Below are positions 1 through 5,695 of a stretch of DNA of 8,541 bases, piece by piece. Positions within the stretch are counted from its first letter, which is position 1, and every line of letters starts with the position of its first letter. The DNA comes from Candidatus Methanoplasma sp. (GTDB lineage: Archaea > Thermoplasmatota > Thermoplasmata > Methanomassiliicoccales > Methanomethylophilaceae): assembly GCA_031271555.1 (NCBI GenBank), contig JAISVN010000160.1, positions 1 through 8,541 of the forward strand. Reading direction: 5' to 3'. Under the pieces are notes generated by a model, which made no database searches, was not told the DNA's origin, and was given only the letters and a program-made list of their open reading frames with translations. Both the position numbers and the translations under genes were made by a program.

Positions 1-319
1 TAGCTATCGCGGCGCCAAGCGACGCACCGGAAGACAATCCAAGAAGGTAAGGGGAGGCAAGAGGATTTCGGAATATGGCCTGCATGACCCCTCCGGTAAC
101 ACCAAGTGCAGCACCTACAAATATGCCGAATAAAACGCGCGGGGCGTTCCAGTCCCTTACTATTATCTCATTTCCCCATGTACCGTTACCGAGCAACGCA
201 TCCAACACCTCTCCCAGGGATAGGGACCTTGGTGCCCAGGACAGGTCCAGCAATATCGATGCCGCAAGCATGAACGAGAGCAGAATAATGATGGCTATGA
301 TTTTGATTTTTTTATCCAT
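1..319 (-). CDS. ABC transporter permease, BtuC/FecCD family (N-terminal 106 residues, partial)
   Basis: This is the inner-membrane permease subunit of a metal-chelate importer (iron-siderophore, heme or corrinoid class); the substrate cannot be read from this fragment. The reading frame is open from the ATG at 317-319 to the window edge, giving 106 codons. The first ~27 residues are a lysine-led hydrophobic helix. Residues ~59-106 carry the family signature: APRVLFG, then [12 protein letters not shown], then [11 protein letters not shown] and SSGASLGAA, matching the FecCD pattern of PR, GAALA-GA-Q, NPLA-P-LG and GA. The start is supported by GAGG 8 nt upstream of the ATG. The gene lies 55 nt downstream of the binding-protein gene on the same strand, the usual order for such importers, and an ATPase gene would be expected further left, outside the window. 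The family call is firm; the substrate is open. Confidence 0.9.
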   Translation of the reverse strand, partial: MDKKIKIIAIIILLSFMLAASILLDLSWAPRSLSLGEVLDALLGNGTWGNEIIVRDWNAPRVLFGIFVGAALGVTGGVMQAIFRNPLASPYLLGLSSGASLGAAIA

Positions 320-342
320 TTATCTGCCCTCATAAAGATATT

Positions 343-360
343 AAAAAGGGGACAAGCCCC
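343..360 (-). terminator. Hairpin plus T-tract between binding-protein and permease genes
   Basis: Read on the minus strand, GGGG-CTTGT-CCCC forms a 4-bp GC stem with a 5-nt loop, followed at once by TTTTT. It begins 15 nt after the stop codon of the binding-protein gene and lies before the permease start. The shape resembles an intrinsic terminator, and archaeal polymerases also stop on T-tracts alone. Because the permease gene follows within 40 nt, partial termination is more likely than a full stop; it could give more binding protein than permease. The stem is short, so this is a tentative call. Confidence 0.5.
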
Positions 361-374
361 AAGAGATAATATGT

Positions 375-1466
375 TTACGGTCTTCTCAGAACAAAAAATG
401 CCCCGATAACTATCGCAACAATGACTATGCCTGCGATAGAGTACAATATGACATTTGGGTTGTCGCTGCCACTATTCGAGATTGGGCGGTCCTCGCCGCC
501 GAAGATGTCAGGGTATAATGCGCCGGCTATTGCCCAAAGGCCATCTGCAGACTCAGGACAATAGTTGTTCCATGTCTGTTCCATAGGAAGTATCTTTATT
601 TCTTTGTCCCCGTTCAAAACATCATTCCTGAACTTCTCTGCACCATGAGCTTTCACATAACTGCTGTCAAGAAGTACCAATGCATCGCGGTTGCTCTCCA
701 GCAGCTGTATTATCGTGTTCTGGTCCCCGTATGTGGAACCGCTTCCGGTGCTTTGTCCGAGACTCCTGCCGCCAGCCGCCTCGATGAGGGACACGGCAAG
801 CGATCCCGACTTACCCACCTTAAAGCCTACTGAAGCGGACCACCAAACGAATATCGCATCTTCTTTGGCAACTCCTTCTGTCTTCTCAGATACGGTGCTC
901 TGAGCCAGCCTCATGTCCTCGGCCACGGTGGACTTCTTCCCTGACATTGCCATGGACAACGTATCGACCATATCCGCTATCTTGCCGTATTCGGATATGG
1001 ATCCCCACATCAGGACGTGTTCGAATCCGCGTTTGTCAAGTTCTGCACGCAGAACAGCGCCGTTCGTCACGTAAGTTGTAAAAACGATGGTATCGTCAAG
1101 CGAGAGGGTCTTATCCTCGACCCACTGGACAAGCTGAGCTATTATGTTCTCGTTATTTGCCGCTGAACCGATAGAACCAATGCTTGGCAGATCCTTTATT
1201 ACTTCTAACTTCGGCTCTTTATAGTAATCATAACCTCCGTAGGTGTCTGTGGCCACGATCTTATCTGCGAAACCAAGGTCGATCATCGTCAGCGTCACGG
1301 CGAATCCGGCTACGACGATGTGTTCTGACGGCTGGTCGTAGTGGAAGGTCCTCCCTGTACCATCGGTTATATCGAAACCCGCCGCATCGGATGAGTCGGC
1401 AGCGATGCCGAGAAACCCTGCTGCAGTGAGTGTCAATACGGCAATAAGTGCAATTTGTTTTTTCAT
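375..1466 (-). CDS. Membrane-anchored ABC substrate-binding protein, BtuF/FepB type (periplasmic binding protein family 2)
   Basis: This is the extracytoplasmic receptor of a metal-chelate or corrinoid importer, 363 residues long. Residues 1-29 look like a signal peptide: MKKQ, a hydrophobic core, then a small-residue stretch ending SSDAA. The mature part opens with FDITDGTGRTFHYDQPSEHIVV (about 31-52), the 'D-GR-v-P-rIV' entry of the family. It continues with a DLGFADKIVATDTYGGY turn and later SLIEAAGGRSLG and DALVLLDSS segments expected of the bilobed fold. Residues ~338-360 form a hydrophobic helix ending in FFVLRRP, so the protein is probably tethered to the membrane at its C terminus, as in many archaeal binding proteins. 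The start is well supported by GGAGGT 6 nt before the ATG. The FecCD permease follows on the same strand. Substrate is not determinable here: iron-siderophore, heme and cobalamin are all possible. Confidence 0.88.
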   Translation of the reverse strand: MKKQIALIAVLTLTAAGFLGIAADSSDAAGFDITDGTGRTFHYDQPSEHIVVAGFAVTLTMIDLGFADKIVATDTYGGYDYYKEPKLEVIKDLPSIGSIGSAANNENIIAQLVQWVEDKTLSLDDTIVFTTYVTNGAVLRAELDKRGFEHVLMWGSISEYGKIADMVDTLSMAMSGKKSTVAEDMRLAQSTVSEKTEGVAKEDAIFVWWSASVGFKVGKSGSLAVSLIEAAGGRSLGQSTGSGSTYGDQNTIIQLLESNRDALVLLDSSYVKAHGAEKFRNDVLNGDKEIKILPMEQTWNNYCPESADGLWAIAGALYPDIFGGEDRPISNSGSDNPNVILYSIAGIVIVAIVIGAFFVLRRP

Positions 1467-1472
1467 AATTTT

Positions 1473-1494
1473 ACCTCCGTTATTACTTTAACGG
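1473..1494 (-). promoter_or_regulatory. Inverted repeat overlapping the ribosome binding site of the binding-protein gene
   Basis: CCGTTA-N6-TAACGG (1477-1494) is a perfect 6-bp dyad with a 6-nt spacer. Its start-proximal arm overlaps the GGAGGT ribosome binding site (1473-1478 on the minus strand), which sits 6 nt before the ATG. It could be an operator for a metal-responsive repressor or an RNA hairpin that partly hides the binding site. Which of these holds, and whether it acts at all, is inference. Confidence 0.4.
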
Positions 1495-1524
1495 TCTTTT
1501 GTATTACTGCTTAAGACGTATTGA

Positions 1525-1538
1525 GTTAATAATATTAC
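1525..1538 (-). promoter_or_regulatory. Possible archaeal TATA box for the binding-protein operon
   Basis: The minus strand reads GTAATATTATTAAC here, an AT-only core that could serve as a TATA box. Initiation about 25 nt downstream would fall near 1505 and give a leader of roughly 40 nt that contains the 1477-1494 dyad. The match to the archaeal consensus is loose and other AT-rich stretches lie nearby, so this is tentative. Confidence 0.3.
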
Positions 1539-1627
1539 GCACATTATTTTCATTATAGAAATCCACGAATGTGATGCGTGTGCCATGTTGGAAAATGTCC
1601 ATACGGCATACTCATCGACCATTGTCG

Positions 1628-1635
1628 AATATACA
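1628..1635 (+). promoter_or_regulatory. Possible TATA box for the CBS-ParB-like gene
   Basis: AATATACA at 1628-1635 is a plausible archaeal TATA element. Initiation about 25 nt downstream would lie near 1655-1660, giving a leader of about 20 nt. This would place the 1645-1671 inverted repeat across the start site. Assigned by eye only. Confidence 0.35.
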
Positions 1636-1644
1636 AAGGGTTTT

Positions 1645-1671
1645 TCATTACCTTCTGGCATAAGGTAATGA
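1645..1671 (+). promoter_or_regulatory. Perfect 10-bp inverted repeat just upstream of the CBS-ParB-like gene
   Basis: TCATTACCTT (1645-1654), a 7-nt spacer CTGGCAT, then AAGGTAATGA (1662-1671) form a perfect 10-bp dyad. Its right arm contains AAGGT, the only ribosome-binding-like sequence before the ATG at 1676, and ends 4 nt before that ATG. As DNA it would be a symmetric site for a dimeric repressor, possibly across the transcription start. As RNA it would be a hairpin masking the ribosome binding site. No T-tract follows it, so it is not a terminator for this strand. Autoregulation by the gene downstream is a guess. Confidence 0.6.
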
Positions 1672-1675
1672 TAAG

Positions 1676-2524
1676 ATGGCAGCCCCGATCGTAGCAGACT
1701 ACATGATACGGAATGTCCAGACCGTAACGCCGGACATGACCGTGAGTCAGGTAAGAGATAAACTGATCCATTCCAGTTTCCACGGATTCCCCATAGTCGA
1801 GAACGAGTATCTTCTTGGGTATGTCTCTGCGAAGGAGCTGCTTAAGCACATAGACAGGCCGGATGCGAAGATGAGGGAGGTCATGGGCCGCGGGACCCTC
1901 TGCGCCATACCGTCCATGTCCACCGATGATGCGACAAGGATACTTTTCAGATACGGATTGAGGAATCTTCCAGTAGTCAACGATGAGAAGAAGCTGGTAG
2001 GGATAATCTCCAACATAGATATCGTAAGGTCGCAGATAGAGAAGTCGAGGCCGGGGAAGGTCATGTCCGTGAAGAACCTTCTGGAACAGCAGAACGGAAT
2101 AAGGCTGAAGATATCCAATCAGGAGATCCCCATCAACGAGCTAATACCGACGCAGAAAGAGGTCTATATGGACGAGCTGATCGGGAGACAGTACGAGATA
2201 AAGAGAGGGCTGAACGAGCCTCTGATCGTGATAAAAAGAAGGAACGGCTATCTGGTGGTCGACGGCCACCACAGGATAATGGCCGCTCAGAAGCTCGGTC
2301 TCGCTACATTCAACGCGATCGTCCTGGAGCCGAACGACCTCAACGTCAGGCTCGGGCTGGAGAAGACGGCGGAAAGATGGGGTCTGAAGACCCTCAATGA
2401 TGTAAAGATAATAGAGGGTGCGAAGCACCCGTTCATGGAAGTGACAACCATGCTTCTGCCTCAGGAACAGGCCAACGGCCTGAACGAGAGGCTCATAGAA
2501 AGCTCGGATGTCTACCATCCATGA
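1676..2524 (+). CDS. Two CBS domains fused to a ParB/Srx-like domain protein
   Basis: The protein is 282 residues, predicted cytoplasmic, with no signal or membrane segment. Residues ~8-60 and ~66-120 are two CBS domains: the first has V-TV-PDMTVSQV, FHGFPIVEN and LLGYVSAKELL; the second has AIPSMSTDDATRIL, GLRNLPVVND and LVGIISNIDIV. Paired CBS domains usually bind adenine nucleotides or similar ligands. Residues ~145-220 form a ParB/sulfiredoxin-like domain: IPINELIPTQ, then EPLIVIKRRNGYLVVDGHHRIMAAQKLG. The key motif is DGHHR (196-200), where chromosome-partition ParB proteins have GERR; DGHHR-type relatives include the free serine kinase SerK. No helix-turn-helix is obvious, so a role in DNA partition is doubtful. 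The last ~60 residues match nothing I recognise. Likely roles are nucleotide-sensing regulation or small-molecule phosphotransfer; neither is shown. The gene stands alone, divergent from the ABC operon and tail-to-tail with ppsA. Confidence 0.88.
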   Translation: MAAPIVADYMIRNVQTVTPDMTVSQVRDKLIHSSFHGFPIVENEYLLGYVSAKELLKHIDRPDAKMREVMGRGTLCAIPSMSTDDATRILFRYGLRNLPVVNDEKKLVGIISNIDIVRSQIEKSRPGKVMSVKNLLEQQNGIRLKISNQEIPINELIPTQKEVYMDELIGRQYEIKRGLNEPLIVIKRRNGYLVVDGHHRIMAAQKLGLATFNAIVLEPNDLNVRLGLEKTAERWGLKTLNDVKIIEGAKHPFMEVTTMLLPQEQANGLNERLIESSDVYHP

Positions 2525-4831
2525 TCATTGTTTGTCCTTGAGCTCCCTGAGACCTTTCAGCAGTATCCTCTGCTCAGCCGAGGCAATGTTCCTCTTGGTC
2601 TTGACGAACGTGTCGGGATTGAGGGATATAGAATCTATGCCCTCTTCTACAAGGAACTCTGCGAACTCCGGATACACCGATGGGCCCTGGCCGCATATTC
2701 CTACGGCCTTGCCGTTCTTGTGGGCGACCCTGATGAGCTGGGATATGGCCGCTTTGACGCCCGGGTTCCTCTCGTCGAAGTAACCCATGCGCCCGAGTAT
2801 ATCGGAATCCCTGTCGCATCCAAGTGTGAGCTGAGTCAAGTCGTTGGAACCTATCGAGAACGCATCGCAGTACTTGCAGAACTCCTCGGCCATGAATATG
2901 TTGACCGGGACCTCCGCCATGAAATACAGCTTGAAGTCGAGCCCTCTCCTGAGGCCTACGCTCGTCATCATGGCGATTATGTCCTCGACTTCGGGTATCG
3001 TCCTTACGAACGGCAGCATGACGTGCAGGTTCTTCAGGCCGAGATCGTCGCGAACCCTCTTGATCGCTCTCAATTCGCACATGAAGGCTTCCCTGTAGCT
3101 TTCGGAGACGTATCTTGAGCATCCTCTCCATCCGATCATCGGGTTCTCTTCGTTCGGCTCGTAATCCACGCCGCCTTTCATGTCGCGGTACTCGTTCGTC
3201 TTGAAGTCGGAGGTCCTGAGGATCACAGGCCTTGGATAGAACGCCCTTGCGACCTTGGATATGCCTTCTGCGAGTTTGTCGATGAGCTCTTCGGCCCTTC
3301 CGTCGTCAATGACGGCGCACGGGTGCTCTCCAACGTAGTTGGTGAAAAGGAACTCGCTTCTCATCAGGCCGACGCCGTCGCAGGGGAGCTTCGCAACATC
3401 CTCCGCTTTGGTGGGCATGCTCATGTTAACCATGACCTTGGTCCCGGTGATGGGAACAAACTCAGCAGCCGCGCCTATGGCGGCCGGAGTGCTCGTTTCC
3501 TCCTTCTTCTTGATCGCTCCTCTGTAGACGGTTCCGGTAGTACCGTCAACGGTAATGGTGTCGCCGTCACTGAGCGAATCGGTCGCATGTCCCGTACCGA
3601 CTATGCAGGGCGTTCCCAACTCCCTTGATATTATCGCAGCGTGGCATGTCATTCCGCCTTCGTCGGTGACTATTGCGACGGACCTGCTCATGGCAGGGAC
3701 CATGTCCGGCATTGTCATCTTCGTGACGAGCACATCCCCGTCCTTGACCACATCGAGGCTCATGCTCTCGTCGTAGATCCTGACAGTGCCTGTTGCCAGG
3801 CCGGGGCTTGCGCCCAATCCCGTAAGTATTATGTCCTCGCTCGAAGCGCCGTTCTCTCCGGATCCGCCGGAGCATCCGACCGCCGTTATCGGCCTTGCCT
3901 GAACAAGATAGGCTTTGCCGTTCTCTATGCACCATTCCATATCCATGGGTTTCTGGTAGTGTATCTCCACCTGGCGGCCGATCTCCGCTATCTCCAGGAT
4001 GCGGGCGTCGTCGATCTTCTGTTTCTTTTCCTCTCCGTCGGACACGTCGTCTTTGAGGCATCCGCCGCTAGGACCTCTGATGTACTTCCATTTCTGAGTA
4101 GATATCCTCTTCTTGGTTATCGTCATCTTGGACTTGTCTATAACATATGTATCAGGGGTGACCTCTCCGCCGACAATGGCCTCTCCGAGCCCGTAACCGG
4201 CCTCGATGATTATGTTCTTGGCCCCGCTGTGCGGATCGACCGTGAACATTATTCCGGACACGTCGGAGTTCACCATCTTCTGTATCACGACTGCGAGCTT
4301 GACGTCGCTGTGGGCATATCCCTGCTTCTCTCTGTAGGCTATCGCCCTTGCGGTGAACAGGGACGACCAGCATTTGCGTATCTTGTCGAACAGGTCCTCT
4401 TCGTCGGCGACGTTGAGGTACGTCTCCTGCTGGCCGGCGAAACTGGCATCCGGAAGGTCCTCGGCCGTGGCGCTCGATCTGACGGCCACGAAGCCCTTCT
4501 CTTTCTTAGGGACTATCATCCTGTAGCAGGAGACGATGTCCTTCTTCAGGTCGTCTGGTATGTCATAGGTCTCGAAAAGCGCCCTTATGCGCTTGGAGGC
4601 ATCTGTAAGGCTCTGATCGGACGACCTGTCAATGCTTTCAAGCTCCTTTTCCACCTGGGAAAGGATCTTGCTTTTATCCATAAAATAATCATAGGCAACG
4701 GTGGTAAGGACGAACGCCCCCGGGACCGGGAAGCCGGCCGACGTTAGTTCGCCAAGGTTTGCTCCCTTGCCGCCCACGTAGGGTACATCATCCACTCGCA
4801 GCTCGTTGACATCTACTATCTTCTTGTCCAT
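2525..4831 (-). CDS. ppsA: Phosphoenolpyruvate synthase (pyruvate, water dikinase)
   Basis: It converts pyruvate, ATP and water to PEP, AMP and phosphate, feeding gluconeogenesis from pyruvate made by the neighbouring POR. At 768 residues it is a normal length. The N-terminal ATP/pyruvate-binding domain (~15-315) has YVGGKGANLGEL, VRSSATAEDLPDASFAGQQET (117-137), SGIMFTVDP and QARPIT (311-316). The swivelling phosphohistidine domain has EGGMTCHAAIISRELGTPC, with His397 as the phosphorylated residue; the TCHAAI form is typical of PpsA. The C-terminal PEP-binding barrel (~460-768) has GLMRSEFLF, FSIGSNDLTQLTLGCDRD (658-675), FDERNP and GICGQGPS (711-718, catalytic Cys713), then SLNPDTF. A Gly/Ser-rich linker (~319-333) joins the first two domains. 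The start at 4831 matches the family N terminus, although no strong ribosome binding site precedes it. All key residues are present. It diverges from porGDAB. Confidence 0.97.
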   Translation of the reverse strand: MDKKIVDVNELRVDDVPYVGGKGANLGELTSAGFPVPGAFVLTTVAYDYFMDKSKILSQVEKELESIDRSSDQSLTDASKRIRALFETYDIPDDLKKDIVSCYRMIVPKKEKGFVAVRSSATAEDLPDASFAGQQETYLNVADEEDLFDKIRKCWSSLFTARAIAYREKQGYAHSDVKLAVVIQKMVNSDVSGIMFTVDPHSGAKNIIIEAGYGLGEAIVGGEVTPDTYVIDKSKMTITKKRISTQKWKYIRGPSGGCLKDDVSDGEEKKQKIDDARILEIAEIGRQVEIHYQKPMDMEWCIENGKAYLVQARPITAVGCSGGSGENGASSEDIILTGLGASPGLATGTVRIYDESMSLDVVKDGDVLVTKMTMPDMVPAMSRSVAIVTDEGGMTCHAAIISRELGTPCIVGTGHATDSLSDGDTITVDGTTGTVYRGAIKKKEETSTPAAIGAAAEFVPITGTKVMVNMSMPTKAEDVAKLPCDGVGLMRSEFLFTNYVGEHPCAVIDDGRAEELIDKLAEGISKVARAFYPRPVILRTSDFKTNEYRDMKGGVDYEPNEENPMIGWRGCSRYVSESYREAFMCELRAIKRVRDDLGLKNLHVMLPFVRTIPEVEDIIAMMTSVGLRRGLDFKLYFMAEVPVNIFMAEEFCKYCDAFSIGSNDLTQLTLGCDRDSDILGRMGYFDERNPGVKAAISQLIRVAHKNGKAVGICGQGPSVYPEFAEFLVEEGIDSISLNPDTFVKTKRNIASAEQRILLKGLRELKDKQ

Positions 4832-4887
4832 GGTAATTACACTCTTGGAAGAATTTTTTAGCGCAGGACCGCTGCCCTACTCAATGG

Positions 4888-4897
4888 TATCGGTATT
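4888..4897 (+). repeat. TATCRGTATT element, copy 1 (near ppsA)
   Basis: TATCGGTATT at 4888-4897 recurs exactly at 5001-5010 and with one change (TATCAGTATT) at 5106-5115. This copy lies 57 nt upstream of the ppsA start codon, about where transcription of ppsA could begin. Confidence 0.45.
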
Positions 4898-4904
4898 GGT
4901 TTCA

Positions 4905-4914
4905 TTATAATATC
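4905..4914 (-). promoter_or_regulatory. Possible TATA box for ppsA
   Basis: The minus strand reads ATATTATAAT here. Initiation about 25 nt downstream would be near 4885, giving a leader of roughly 50 nt. A second AT-only candidate on the same strand (ATTATAAAG, 4944-4952) would give a longer leader. Assigned by eye only. Confidence 0.4.
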
Positions 4915-4926
4915 TTTTTTTAGACA

Positions 4927-4942
4927 TACCAAATTTTTGGTA
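4927..4942. promoter_or_regulatory. Palindrome TACCAAA-TT-TTTGGTA
   Basis: A perfect 7-bp dyad with a 2-nt spacer, compact enough to be an operator for a dimeric DNA-binding protein. It lies just upstream of the likely ppsA promoter and beside a TTTATAAT box (4945-4952) that could also serve rightward transcription. It has no T-tract and no gene end nearby, so a terminator role is unlikely. Confidence 0.5.
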
Positions 4943-4981
4943 ACTTTATAATGGCAGCGTAGGATGGTTTTTCGTTGAAAT

Positions 4982-5013
4982 AATTCGAATTTCGAAATAA
5001 TATCGGTATTATT
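4982..5013. promoter_or_regulatory. Cluster of overlapping palindromes
   Basis: AATTCGAATT (4982-4991) and ATTTCGAAAT (4989-4998) are two overlapping 10-bp perfect palindromes sharing a TTCGAA core. They run into AATAATA-TCGG-TATTATT (4996-5013), a 7-bp dyad with a 4-nt centre that contains copy 2 of the TATCGGTATT element. Such stacking suggests a multi-site operator midway between the two divergent genes, though AT-rich DNA forms short palindromes easily. Confidence 0.4.
5001..5010 (+). repeat. TATCRGTATT element, copy 2
   Basis: Exact copy of the 4888 element, 113 bp away, forming the centre of the 4996-5013 dyad. Confidence 0.45.
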
Positions 5014-5094
5014 CGCATAAAATCAAGAAAAAAATATGATTAATAGCAAAGAGGAAACAAAAAAGATTATTTTATCGAAAAAATCAAGGAAGGG

Positions 5095-5101
5095 TTTAAA
5101 T
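5095..5101 (+). promoter_or_regulatory. Probable TATA box of the porGDAB operon
   Basis: TTTAAAT at 5095-5101 is preceded by a purine-rich stretch (AAGGAAGGG), as expected for a TFB recognition element. Initiation about 25 nt downstream would fall near 5122, leaving a leader of about 15 nt before the porG ATG. This agrees with the lack of a ribosome binding site before porG. Confidence 0.5.
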
Positions 5102-5105
5102 CAGA

Positions 5106-5115
5106 TATCAGTATT
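5106..5115 (+). repeat. TATCRGTATT element, copy 3 (between TATA box and porG)
   Basis: TATCAGTATT differs from the other copies at one position. It lies between the por TATA box and the presumed start site, where a bound protein would block the polymerase. TCAGTAT is mirrored as ATACTGA at 5142-5148, within the first codons of porG. Confidence 0.4.
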
Positions 5116-5137
5116 CCTTGTTTTTAGTTGATTCGAC

Positions 5138-5695
5138 ATGGATACTGAAATATGTTGGCACGGAAGAGGGGGTCAGGGTGTTGTCACTGCCAATGAGATC
5201 ATTGCAGAGGCGGCAATCCATTCGGGAAAATACGTCAAGGCGTTCCCGGAGTTCGGACCCGAGAGAATGGGGGCCCCGATAAGGGCGTTCGCAAGGATAT
5301 CCGAAAATCCGATCAGAGTACACACTCAGGTCTATGAACCTGATATCGTCATAGTAGTGGACCCGTCCCTTATAGGAAAGGTGCACGTGGCAAGCGGCCT
5401 GAAGGAAGGAGGCGCGATAATCGTGAACTATCCCGGAACATCCGCGGAACTTCAGAAAGCAATAGGCACGACCGCAGAATGCCACGCCGTTGATGCGACC
5501 AGGATATCCACCGAGGAGATCGGCCGCCCGATGGCGAACACATCGATGCTCGGCGCACTGGCTAAGATAAGGCCGATCATCAGCTACGAAGAGATGGAAG
5601 GGCAGGTAAGGGCAAAACTGGAAGGAAAACTCAAAGAGGCCGTCATCCTGCAGAACCTGAAAGCGCTCAGAAGGGCATACGAGGAGGTGGAATGA
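5138..5695 (+). CDS. porG: Pyruvate:ferredoxin oxidoreductase, gamma subunit
   Basis: This is one of the four chains of archaeal POR, which interconverts pyruvate plus CoA with acetyl-CoA, CO2 and reduced ferredoxin; in autotrophic or methylotrophic methanogens it mainly makes pyruvate. The 185-residue length is normal for a separate gamma chain. The N terminus has the family signature CWHGRGGQGVVTANEIIAEAA (6-26), then FPEFGPERMGAPIRAFARIS (36-55), then VYEPDIVIVVDPSL. The end (~124-150) has the conserved RISTEEIGRPMANTSMLGALAKI stretch. The ATG at 5138 gives exactly the family start and has no ribosome binding site, consistent with a short leader as first gene of its operon. Its stop overlaps the next start. 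A gamma chain can be shared with a related 2-oxoacid oxidoreductase, but here it sits with a complete set. Confidence 0.95.
   Translation: MDTEICWHGRGGQGVVTANEIIAEAAIHSGKYVKAFPEFGPERMGAPIRAFARISENPIRVHTQVYEPDIVIVVDPSLIGKVHVASGLKEGGAIIVNYPGTSAELQKAIGTTAECHAVDATRISTEEIGRPMANTSMLGALAKIRPIISYEEMEGQVRAKLEGKLKEAVILQNLKALRRAYEEVE

Larger units (their letters stand above)
4832..5137. promoter_or_regulatory. AT-rich divergent control region between ppsA and porGDAB
   Basis: This 306-bp gap holds no convincing gene. It must contain the promoters for ppsA (leftward) and the por operon (rightward). Visible structure: a repeated element TATC(G/A)GTATT at 4888, 5001 and 5106; the dyad TACCAAA-TT-TTTGGTA (4927-4942); overlapping TTCGAA palindromes (4982-4998); AATAATA-TCGG-TATTATT (4996-5013); and a 9-bp direct repeat AAAATCAAG at 5019-5027 and 5080-5088. 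Candidate TATA boxes are listed separately. The density of symmetric sites suggests regulation of both carbon-assimilation units, but no regulator can be named. Confidence 0.7.

Noticed and set aside
1585..1668. 27-codon open frame ending 7 nt before the CBS-ParB-like gene
   Set aside because: No ribosome binding site, and the probable TATA box and dyad lie inside it, so it would not be transcribed from that promoter. Conservation would be needed to revive it.
1553..1849. 98-codon minus-strand open frame across the intergenic region
   Set aside because: It overlaps the start of the CBS-ParB-like gene in antisense, has no recognisable domain, and no promoter or ribosome binding site is evident.
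3641..4747. 368-codon plus-strand open frame opposite ppsA
   Set aside because: It lies wholly inside the clear PEP synthase gene, has no recognisable domain, and is explained by the codon bias of ppsA leaving few stops on the other strand.
4863..4876. GC-rich short stem (GCAG-N5-CTGC) in the ppsA leader
   Set aside because: Only 4 bp, no T-tract on either strand, and no neighbouring structure resembling a known riboswitch.
5036..5131. 31-codon lysine-rich open frame ending 6 nt before porG (MINSKEETKKII...)
   Set aside because: It could be a leader peptide, but it has no ribosome binding site, uses AAA/TTA-type codons unlike its neighbours, and runs over the probable por TATA box. Most likely chance in AT-rich DNA.
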